The notes beneath the pieces are model-generated. The model was given only the letters and a program-made list of their open reading frames with translations. It ran no database searches and had not been told where the DNA came from. Positions 1 through 5,773 of a DNA stretch of 6,765 nucleotides are shown here, piece by piece. The DNA comes from JBDSRX01 sp039929105 (GTDB taxonomy: Bacteria > Patescibacteriota > Dojkabacteria > J137), in assembly GCA_039929105.1 (NCBI GenBank), contig JBDSRX010000012.1:1-6765 (forward strand). The letters are read 5' to 3'. The position numbers were made by a program, and so were the translations under genes. Numbering within the stretch: the first letter of the stretch is position 1; every line of letters starts with the position of its first letter.

Positions 1-1374
1 AAGTGTTGCTCTATTGCTTTGTGAAGTTTCAATTTTAAATACTTTAGGGAAAGATTCTCTTGCTAGAACATAAACACCTCCCTTTGTATTTGAAACCATA
101 CCAAATACAAGAGTTGTTATTGAACTACTATATACTGCATAACCATCTATTGGAAATAAGATTGTTCCCGCAGAATTAAATTTTTGCACATACAACCCTA
201 ACGTAGCTGCTCTCCTACTATCTTGTACACCTGCAAGTAAATCAGTACCTTCTATTGCAAGATATGGAATACTTTGTGTCCATGTTCCATTAATTACTTT
301 AACCCCATCTGTTGTCCATTGAGTAGTTCCACTACTGTTAACTTTTTGAATAAAAGCATTATCATTAGTATTTCTTGTGTCTTTCCATCCAACATAAGAA
401 TTATTTAAAGAGTCCAAAATTAGGCTTGTAGTCGTATTTACACCAGCTGGATTAAGTGCTGTAATAGTCGTTCCATTTGTTCCCCATTGTAAATTTCCAC
501 TTGAATCCAATTTCTGTATGTATAAGTCTGTATCTAAGCCTGAAAATACTCTAACAATTGAAACAATTGGATTTAAATTAGAATCTAAATTTAAAGAACT
601 TAAATTACTATTTGAAAGACTTATTACAGAAATCCCTCCTGCAATCCACAATAAAGTACCACTCGAGTCTATTCGTTGTAATTTAGCCAAGCCTGTTGCA
701 GAATTATAGCCAATATATGCTCCTCCATTACCATCTGATACTGTTGCTTTTGAACTGGTTGCAGTTCCAATTAATACCCCATTTGCTGCCCAAACAGGTG
801 CGCCTGTTGAATCAATTCTTTGAGCATAAACATTAGTTCCAGATCTACTATCTGTCCAAGAAATAATTGCACCATTTTGCATATCTGATGTTATAGATGC
901 ATCAGCTGAATTTACATTTGTTACTTGTACTCCACCGCTCGTCCATAAAACACTTCCTGCTTTACTTATCCTTTGCATATAGATATTACTAGTACCACTT
1001 CTTGGATCATTCCATACAAAAATAGCTCCCCCTTGCCCATCCGAAACTAAACCTGTAACTCTTTGTGTACCTGTAGCATTATTTGATAATTCAATTCCAC
1101 TTGTTCCCCATGCTCTAGTTCCAGTTCTATCCACTCTTTGTGCGAAAGTATTTGTTGTTGTAAGTCCGTCATAAGTAGTAATTACTGCACCTTCATCATC
1201 AACAATCAATTGACCCGATTGATAATTATCAGTAATTGTAGTTTGAAAGGTTCCTACTCCGCTTGCACCCCATACAGATTTAATTGTATCTGCGTAAACT
1301 TTTAAACCGATAGGTGAGAAAACTGAAGACAGTAAGTACATGAAAGAAACTATGGATATTAGATACTTTTTCAT
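1..1374 (-). CDS. Secreted repeat protein, probable beta-propeller (3' end beyond window)
   Basis: An open frame of 458 codons runs from ATG at 1374 to the left edge without a stop, so the C-terminus is missing. Residues 1-28 are a signal peptide (MKKY, hydrophobic core, VYA|D cleavage site). The rest is a series of about eight repeats of roughly 54 residues. Each has a D-G-x-GGA-[IV]-x-x-W-x-D-x-R-x-G segment (clearest at 112-127 and 164-179), then a [YF]-x-Q-[RK] strand (near 78, 133, 184, 233, 286, 342, 396), then x-G-x-x-x-W ending at W35, W89, W144, W195, W243, W297, W353 and F407. Spacings of 48-56 residues suggest propeller blades. Repeats 1-3 are most regular and later ones degenerate. 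It is probably an extracellular binding or adhesion protein; I see no catalytic motif. It starts 19 nt after the preceding gene's stop, with no Shine-Dalgarno sequence, and is presumably co-transcribed with it. The missing C-terminus may hold the anchor. Confidence 0.85.
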   Translation of the reverse strand, partial: MKKYLISIVSFMYLLSSVFSPIGLKVYADTIKSVWGASGVGTFQTTITDNYQSGQLIVDDEGAVITTYDGLTTTNTFAQRVDRTGTRAWGTSGIELSNNATGTQRVTGLVSDGQGGAIFVWNDPRSGTSNIYMQRISKAGSVLWTSGGVQVTNVNSADASITSDMQNGAIISWTDSRSGTNVYAQRIDSTGAPVWAANGVLIGTATSSKATVSDGNGGAYIGYNSATGLAKLQRIDSSGTLLWIAGGISVISLSNSNLSSLNLDSNLNPIVSIVRVFSGLDTDLYIQKLDSSGNLQWGTNGTTITALNPAGVNTTTSLILDSLNNSYVGWKDTRNTNDNAFIQKVNSSGTTQWTTDGVKVINGTWTQSIPYLAIEGTDLLAGVQDSRRAATLGLYVQKFNSAGTILFPIDGYAVYSSSITTLVFGMVSNTKGGVYVLARESFPKVFKIETSQSNRATL

Positions 1375-1393
1375 TATTTAGTTTTTAGAAAAC

Positions 1394-2434
1394 TTAATGT
1401 CTTGCTTTTTGGGTTTTTACAGAATTTCTTTTACCCATTTTATATACTACAAGAAATAGACCTAAAACTGAAGCGACAAGTATAAGAAGGTGATAAGGAA
1501 TAACAACGAAATTGACTGTAGCTTTAAAAGGAGGTTGTGCACCTGCAAAACCAGCTAATTCAGCACTATAAATTCCAATTCTGAAGTGTGATAATTCGTA
1601 AGAAACATAACCAAAGAAATCTTTAGGAAGTGCTGCTCTGGCAGCTTCTATTTTAGCGTTATCTGTCATCTCTTCAATGTTTTCTTCTGACCATGTATTA
1701 TCATATTCTCTTGTTTTTCCAGGAAATATTCTATATCTACCAATGTTAAGTTCGATATTATCAATCTTATTTCCACTTGCAAAGACTTCTATATTTGCAC
1801 TTGGTGTAACATAAACATTACCATCGTTTTTAAATATAGTTTCAAAATCTACAGGTAGTGTAGGGAAAATACTAATTCCGTCTTTTAATTTAAAACTTAC
1901 TAGTTTTGTGTCGTAAGATCGGTCTCCTTTTAGATTAACAAGAATTTGATATCCAATTTCTGTACCTAAAGCTACTTGGTTACTTAATGGAATTCCATCT
2001 GGAGTTTTTTGACTAATAAGTATTTGAGCATAATGTGCACCTGCTGGAGCATCTACTGGAATATCCACAGTATATTTAACACTTACTACATTGTCACCGT
2101 TAGAAATTCCAATTGAACTTGGTTTTGTAACTACATTATTATCTAATTTTACCCAATTAGCTAAAGTTGGTTCATCAATTTCTGCATCCGTTGTAATTTG
2201 ATTGTTTGTATCGTCTTCAAAATCTAATTTCTTTACATATAGAAATAGAGTTTGGGGATCATCTTGTTTAAAAATTACTGAAAATTCACCAGAATAATTT
2301 TGACCTCTATCAATATTTATATCAATAAGAGGAGGCGAAATTATTAATGCCTCAGTTTTTCTAAAGAATAAAGGGGTAGAAAAGATAATCAATGAGACTA
2401 CCAATAGCTTTGAAAATGTTTTTAATTTAAGCAT
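1394..2434 (-). CDS. Membrane-anchored surface protein, DUF916/WxLIP-like (paralogue A)
   Basis: This 346-residue protein has a signal peptide at 1-29 (TEA|L) and a long extracellular beta-rich part. A single transmembrane helix lies at about 311-332 and a basic cytoplasmic tail at 333-346 (KMGKRNSVK...). The first domain begins with ISPPLIDINIDRGQ (32-45). It contains W94-V-K-L-D and an IP-x6-G-x-x-Y segment (P126, G132, Y135) followed by a beta-strand, as expected for the N-terminal Ig-like domain of DUF916/WxL-interacting proteins. A second beta domain runs from about 170 to 310, with G287-I-Y289 and FVVIP just before the helix. The two downstream-facing homologues at 3699-4634 and 4631-5542 share this plan. 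The family assignment rests on motifs and architecture only. It is preceded by a near-consensus promoter and followed after 19 nt by the propeller-like gene, so the two probably form one transcript. I infer a role in tethering secreted proteins or cell wall to the membrane. Confidence 0.85.
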   Translation of the reverse strand: MLKLKTFSKLLVVSLIIFSTPLFFRKTEALIISPPLIDINIDRGQNYSGEFSVIFKQDDPQTLFLYVKKLDFEDDTNNQITTDAEIDEPTLANWVKLDNNVVTKPSSIGISNGDNVVSVKYTVDIPVDAPAGAHYAQILISQKTPDGIPLSNQVALGTEIGYQILVNLKGDRSYDTKLVSFKLKDGISIFPTLPVDFETIFKNDGNVYVTPSANIEVFASGNKIDNIELNIGRYRIFPGKTREYDNTWSEENIEEMTDNAKIEAARAALPKDFFGYVSYELSHFRIGIYSAELAGFAGAQPPFKATVNFVVIPYHLLILVASVLGLFLVVYKMGKRNSVKTQKARH

Positions 2435-2456
2435 GTTTTTATAAACTTACTTACTG

Positions 2457-2485
2457 ATAATACACCAGTTAAATATTAATGACAA
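2457..2485 (-). promoter_or_regulatory. Sigma-70 promoter of the 2434-1 transcription unit
   Basis: On the minus strand a -35 box TTGTCA (2480-2485) and a -10 box TATTAT (2457-2462) are separated by exactly 17 nt (2463-2479). Each box differs from consensus at one position. Transcription would start near 2450, leaving a leader of about 15 nt before the ATG at 2434. It lies just downstream of the terminator for the preceding gene, which supports a fresh start of transcription here. Confidence 0.7.
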
Positions 2486-2503
2486 TGTGTTTACATTTTT
2501 GAA

Positions 2504-2537
2504 ATAGAAAACCCAGGAATCATTCCTGGGTTTCTAT
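2504..2537 (-). terminator. Intrinsic terminator after the 2551-3564 gene
   Basis: A strong hairpin lies 13 nt past the stop codon at 2551. The arms are 2504-2517 and 2525-2537, with the GC-rich core CCCAGG/CCTGGG, extended by AT pairs with one bulged A, and a 7-nt loop AATCATT on the + strand. On the minus strand the 3' arm runs into GGGTTTTCTATTTC, a T-rich tail. The other strand is also T-rich after the stem (TTTCTATCTTTT), so it could stop transcription in both directions. Confidence 0.85.
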
Positions 2538-2550
2538 CTTTTAATTCGTA

Positions 2551-3564
2551 TTATGGTAAGGCATATGCTCTATAAGTCATTATTGCAGTATACACTCCTG
2601 GCACTGTTGCAGTACTAATCGAAGCTTTATGTGTAACAGTTGTCCATAACGCTGTATTAGTATCATCCGAAACGGTTGTTCTATTTTCAAACTTTTGTTG
2701 TGTTGTTGTGATTGGATCATCTCCTGCGTCAAATGGTGAGACTAATGTCCAACCTGTTCCTGCTGTCATTGCTACTCCATGTTCTTCAGCTCCTGCTGTT
2801 ACGGCACCATCTGCTACATTATCAATATTATTACCACCAGATGTTAAAGGTCCATCAGATAATGTTTGAACATTCATACCTCCAGCAATATTTGTACCTG
2901 CTGCAATTCTATATGCACAAGTATTAACAGATCCAGTATTTAATGATCCTAAGTTACATGAGTTTGTGTTTGCTGTTGTTGTAGGATTTTTAATTGCTAA
3001 AGAGATTGATGAACCAACTGTTGCTGTAACTGTAACATCATTTGTATCAGCAGCACCTGCTGTTCCTACATAAATTAATGCTGCAGATGTATCGTTATCG
3101 TTATTATCACTAACTGATACATTATAGTTTCCATTAGCTGCTGGTGTTGTACCTGCAAAACAAATTTCTACTCCAGTTGTTGTAGCTAAAGTTGTTACTG
3201 CTGAGAATGTATAAGTGAAAACTTGACCTAGTAAAGTTGCAGCTCCATCTGGTGTTGCATCTCCATCAGCATCAGTTGTAGATACAGCACATAAAGCTAA
3301 TGAAGTAAAAGATGATGGTACTACAATTGAAACTGTGTTTGCAATTGCAAATTGTGTTGCAGAAGCAATATATGAAATATAAAATTCATCCGCAGTAGAC
3401 TGTGCAAGCTCAGGCTGAGTTGTAATAGTTGCAGGAGCAGTAGCAGGTCCAGCAGTTAAGTCTATATAAGCTGTTACATCAGCTGCGTAAAGTTTAGACA
3501 TTAAACCTGAAAAAGGAGCAAGTACTAAAATTAAGGTCGTTATAATTGCTAATTTATTTCTCAT
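2551..3564 (-). CDS. Secreted Thr/Ala/Asn/Asp-rich surface protein, possible divergent WxL-type domain
   Basis: This 337-residue protein has a signal peptide at 1-27 or 28 (LYAA|D) and no C-terminal membrane helix or sorting motif, so it is exported and must attach non-covalently or be released. Composition is strongly biased to T, A, S, G, N and D with few Lys or Arg. A DADGDATPDG segment (98-107; D98, D100, D102, D106) resembles a calcium-binding loop. Four Cys occur as C92/C135 and C203/C216, plausibly two disulfides. The C-terminal half (about 177-337) begins with a VTVTATV strand and the SCNLGSLNTGSVNTC loop. It carries a WTL triplet at 272-274 and ends in a beta-hairpin, VPGVYTAIMTYRAYALP. 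This arrangement recalls the WxL peptidoglycan-binding domain, but the second WxL motif is absent (TYRA instead). It lies between three WxLIP-like membrane proteins. An S-layer-like or adhesin role is equally possible. It has its own promoter and terminator, suggesting high independent expression. Confidence 0.85.
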   Translation of the reverse strand: MRNKLAIITTLILVLAPFSGLMSKLYAADVTAYIDLTAGPATAPATITTQPELAQSTADEFYISYIASATQFAIANTVSIVVPSSFTSLALCAVSTTDADGDATPDGAATLLGQVFTYTFSAVTTLATTTGVEICFAGTTPAANGNYNVSVSDNNDNDTSAALIYVGTAGAADTNDVTVTATVGSSISLAIKNPTTTANTNSCNLGSLNTGSVNTCAYRIAAGTNIAGGMNVQTLSDGPLTSGGNNIDNVADGAVTAGAEEHGVAMTAGTGWTLVSPFDAGDDPITTTQQKFENRTTVSDDTNTALWTTVTHKASISTATVPGVYTAIMTYRAYALP

Positions 3565-3630
3565 TTAATTTTGAGAGTTAATAAATAAAAATAGTATTTT
3601 CTGTGCATTTGTAAAAATTTCTACTTCTTC

Positions 3631-3645
3631 AGTAAAACATTTACT
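3631..3645. repeat. Operator-like inverted repeat over the -10 box
   Basis: AGTAAA-ACA-TTTACT is a perfect 6-bp inverted repeat with a 3-nt spacer. It covers the whole -10 hexamer of the promoter for the secreted protein and the extended TG element. A repressor bound here would block open-complex formation. A 15-nt dyad can arise by chance in AT-rich DNA, so the regulatory reading is inference. Confidence 0.35.
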
Positions 3646-3659
3646 AAAATCGATGTCAA
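3631..3659 (-). promoter_or_regulatory. Promoter of the 2551-3564 gene
   Basis: On the minus strand there is a perfect -35 box TTGACA (3654-3659), a 17-nt spacer, and a weaker -10 box TTTACT (3631-3636). The -10 is preceded by TG plus one base (extended -10, TGTTTTACT). It leaves a leader of about 60 nt before the ATG at 3564. A second, poorer candidate (TTTACA, 17 nt, TATTTT with the -10 at 3588-3593) lies closer to the gene. Confidence 0.65.
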
Positions 3660-3698
3660 GCAAATATATCATCTTTTTTAGATTTAAAGCCATACTGA

Positions 3699-4634
3699 TT
3701 ACTTATACATAAACAAATGTTTATCTTCTTTGTTAATTTTTCTTTTATTCTTTTTGAATCTAAATATAAATAAAGATATAAATCCAATTAACACTAAAAT
3801 TGATACAACTATATATATAATATTTTGTGGAATAAACCAAAAATAAACTTTAGCTGTCTGTGCTTTATCTGTAAGAGTATCTTTAGTTAATATTTCAACA
3901 CTATATCTTCCAAATTCTGGCTCTGTAACGAATGCAGAAGAGGCATCCAATGTATTGGTTATTGGCTTATCTTTAAATAAGAAAGATAAATTTTCATTCT
4001 GTACACTTTGGTATATTACATCTCCTTTAGGAGATACAATTTGAATTCTAATTATTGGTTTTGCAGGTGATATATTTATATTCTTAATATTAAAGTCAAT
4101 TTTTTGATCTGTTCCTACTAATACACTGCTATTCACTCCAAATCTATCTATTTGGACATCTCCTTCGTATTTCCCACTAAAGCTAACAAATAATCCAAAT
4201 TGAAATGGTAATAATTGGCTTAAAGATGTAATAGCACCTCTATCTTCAATTGAGGTTAGCAACTTAAATACAAACATAGGTCTGTAAACACCTTCTTGAG
4301 TATCAAATGGAATTGTAATCGTATAGTTAAATACATGCTCTTTTTGAGAACCTATTGTTATATTATCGATATCTAATTTAATCCAATCAATAGAAGTATT
4401 TGAAAAGTTATCTAAAGAGATTGTGTCATCTAGATTCCTCAATCCTTTAGAAATCTCTAAACTGGTTTCAAACTCGTTATTATTTATTATTTTAAAACTA
4501 CCTGTAACTATGTCCCCTGGCTTAACTATTAAATTGTTAACTGCGGGTGTTATTTGTAAACCTGTTTCTGCAGATATTTTATATGTTGGAATTAAAAGCA
4601 ATAACAATATTAATGTCGAGAATATCTTTTTCAT
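3699..4634 (-). CDS. Membrane-anchored surface protein, DUF916/WxLIP-like (paralogue B)
   Basis: This 311-residue protein has a signal peptide at 1-22 (ISA|E), two extracellular beta-rich domains, one transmembrane helix at about 269-291 and a basic tail (RFKKNKRKINKEDK). The mature N-terminus reads GLQITPAVNNLIVKPGD (25-41), the start of the DUF916-like Ig domain. It continues with W84-I-K-L-D and a TIP-x5-G-x-Y segment (P109, G115, Y117) followed by the strand FVFKL. The membrane-proximal domain ends with FGRYSVEILT (241-250) and YFWFIPQ (264-270), nearly the same sequence as YFWIIPQ in the upstream neighbour, so the two are paralogues. The ATG at 4634 overlaps the stop of that neighbour (ATGA), which fixes the start and implies translational coupling and equal expression. 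The 134-nt gap to the next gene contains a new promoter. Its function is inferred to be anchoring or display of surface proteins; there is no enzymatic motif. Confidence 0.85.
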   Translation of the reverse strand: MKKIFSTLILLLLLIPTYKISAETGLQITPAVNNLIVKPGDIVTGSFKIINNNEFETSLEISKGLRNLDDTISLDNFSNTSIDWIKLDIDNITIGSQKEHVFNYTITIPFDTQEGVYRPMFVFKLLTSIEDRGAITSLSQLLPFQFGLFVSFSGKYEGDVQIDRFGVNSSVLVGTDQKIDFNIKNINISPAKPIIRIQIVSPKGDVIYQSVQNENLSFLFKDKPITNTLDASSAFVTEPEFGRYSVEILTKDTLTDKAQTAKVYFWFIPQNIIYIVVSILVLIGFISLFIFRFKKNKRKINKEDKHLFMYK

Positions 4635-5542
4635 TTTATATTTCTTAATTTATATATCTTTCTCATAATAAATATAAAGATAGTTAATATTAATAGAGTA
4701 ACTAATATTACAAACCATTGTGGAATTATCCAAAAATAAAGGTCTTTAGTTACAATATCATTTTTTAAACCATAAGCTACTGTTAAGCTTGCTTTATATT
4801 GTCCTATCGAGCTTTCTTCAAAATTGTTTGTTACATCTAAATTCAAACTACCATCTCTTAAAATAATACTCTTCCCAGTATTTATACTTATATCTTGCTC
4901 TTTAAATGTACCTATTATATTTACAGGCTGCACAGTTAGTACACCTCTTGGAATTAAATAACTTATTCCTTCATTTTTCAAAGTAATATTAAAAGTATTT
5001 TCTCCATCAAAACTTAATTCAGGTGTTGCTAAATATTTGGAAACATTTAAATTTTCATAAAAATTACCTTCTTCACTTATTACATTGAATATTAATGGAA
5101 CTACTACCTGCGAAGCTGTTTGTGTAGTATTAGATGAATCTATAACCTCCGGAGAAGATTCTTCGAATACCAGTCCAAAATTATAATTTCCTAGAAAATA
5201 ACTTGGCATATTTACTTTAAGTTCTAGTAAATTTTCTTGCCCACTTTTTATAAAAATTTGTTCTGGTAAATCTTCAAACATATTCTTTAACTCTAACGAA
5301 ACGTTTTCTCCTACTACTGGTTTATTTGCGTCCGTGGATTTATTTAAATGTTTAATAAAAATATTTAAAGTTCTATTGGTATCTGAAAAAAGTTTTATAT
5401 TATAAGCTTTGAGCTCTCCTGCAGATTGAGATGTAGCTATTATTGCTGGTGAAATTGTAAGTCCATTTAGTTGCTGTGCTTTTAAACTCACAGATGGGGC
5501 TAAGAAGATTATTATTAATAGTAAGAAAGATTTTCTAAACAT
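4631..5542 (-). CDS. Membrane-anchored surface protein, DUF916/WxLIP-like (paralogue C)
   Basis: This 303-residue protein is first in a two-gene coupled unit. The signal peptide is residues 1-22 (LKA|Q). The mature protein starts near GLTISPAIIATSQSAGE (27-43). The first beta domain contains the NMP-x4-G-x-Y segment (P113, G118, Y120) and the strand FGLVFEE. It lacks the W-[VI]-K-L-D motif seen in the other two paralogues, making it the most divergent of the three. The second domain ends with IGQYKASLTVAYG (246-258) and YFWIIPQ (269-275). A transmembrane helix at about 273-293 and a short basic tail (MRKIYKLRNIK) follow. The TGA stop overlaps the next ATG by 4 nt. I found no convincing -35/-10 pair upstream; instead a hairpin abuts the start codon, so control may be at translation. 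The family name is a motif-based judgement. Confidence 0.85.
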   Translation of the reverse strand: MFRKSFLLLIIIFLAPSVSLKAQQLNGLTISPAIIATSQSAGELKAYNIKLFSDTNRTLNIFIKHLNKSTDANKPVVGENVSLELKNMFEDLPEQIFIKSGQENLLELKVNMPSYFLGNYNFGLVFEESSPEVIDSSNTTQTASQVVVPLIFNVISEEGNFYENLNVSKYLATPELSFDGENTFNITLKNEGISYLIPRGVLTVQPVNIIGTFKEQDISINTGKSIILRDGSLNLDVTNNFEESSIGQYKASLTVAYGLKNDIVTKDLYFWIIPQWFVILVTLLILTIFIFIMRKIYKLRNIK

Positions 5543-5543
5543 T

Positions 5544-5575
5544 TGTAAACAGAAATTAACTTTCTAAAGTTTACA
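5544..5575 (-). promoter_or_regulatory. Leader hairpin or operator abutting a start codon
   Basis: In the + strand TGTAAAC (5544-5550) pairs with GTTTACA (5569-5575). Inside it AGAAA (5551-5555) pairs with TTTCT (5561-5565), leaving loop TTAAC and a 3-nt bulge. The combined 12-bp stem ends one base before the ATG at 5542 of the coupled membrane-protein pair. As RNA it would cover the ribosome-binding region; as DNA the TGTAAAC/GTTTACA half-sites could be an operator. No other initiation signal is visible here. Confidence 0.4.
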
Positions 5576-5581
5576 GGGTTT

Positions 5582-5640
5582 AAATAAATAATGAAAGTAA
5601 TGAAAAATGAAGTAATGAAAGAATAAAAGAGAATTAATGA
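5582..5640. repeat. Low-complexity AATGAA-rich spacer
   Basis: The + strand is almost pure A/T/G with no C until 5641, and shows repeated TAATGAAA-type words (at about 5589, 5598, 5613) with a related ATTAATGA at 5633. It separates trhO from the surface-protein operon and merges on its right with the GACGAGT repeat. It encodes nothing that I can support. On the transcribed (minus) strand it is a long pyrimidine-rich tract. Confidence 0.5.
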
Positions 5641-5660
5641 CGAGTGACGAATTAAAAATA
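5623..5660 (+). repeat. Inverted-repeat arm 1, intergenic copy
   Basis: The segment contains AAAGAG, GAATTA, a tandem GACGAGT/GACGAAT, and the core AGTGACGAATTA (5643-5654) followed by AAAATA. The same words in the same order appear on the opposite strand at the 3' end of trhO. The core matches there in 11 of 12 positions (AGTGACGAGTTA). In a trhO transcript the two cores could pair over 12 bp with one G-U, closing an 86-nt loop. Confidence 0.55.
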
Positions 5661-5733
5661 CTTTCTTTTATTATATAGATTTTCTGGATAGATATGGATA
5701 CTTTGCTTGAAATTTCATGGAAGGATTTTTATA

Positions 5734-5773
5734 TTATTTGTAACTCGTCACTTCTAATTCTTCACTCTTTTTG
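5734..5773 (-). repeat. Inverted-repeat arm 2, forming the 3' end of trhO
   Basis: On the minus strand this reads AAAGAG, GAATTA, AGTGACGAGTTA, AAATAA, parallel to the intergenic copy at 5623-5660. It encodes the last dozen residues of TrhO (KKSEELEVTSYK) and the stop codon. The coding tail therefore appears to be derived from, or invaded by, a repeat element. The core is 5741-5752. Confidence 0.5.

Noticed and set aside
518..709. Short + strand open frame, 63 codons
   Set aside because: It is antisense to the repeat protein at 1-1374, whose frame is continuous through this stretch with a signal peptide and regular repeats; no initiation signal or recognisable product on the + strand.
2712..2927. 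+ strand open frame of 71 codons, Leu/His/Tyr-rich
   Set aside because: Antisense shadow of the Thr/Ala/Asn-rich secreted protein; its odd composition is what complementary reading of such codons gives.
3665..3698. Possible terminator after the 3699-4634 gene
   Set aside because: Only a weak A/T pairing (CTTT/AAAG) is visible, with no G+C core and no T-tract; the next promoter starts here, but read-through cannot be excluded.
4423..4668. + strand open frame of 81 codons with a hydrophobic end
   Set aside because: It is antisense to the signal peptide and N-terminus of the protein at 3699-4634 and crosses the coupled gene junction; no promoter or homology.
5655..5733. Possible small gene or terminator between trhO and the surface operon
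   Set aside because: No open frame with a plausible start. The only local dyad is the 10-nt palindrome TGAAATTTCA (5708-5717), too short to form a useful stem.
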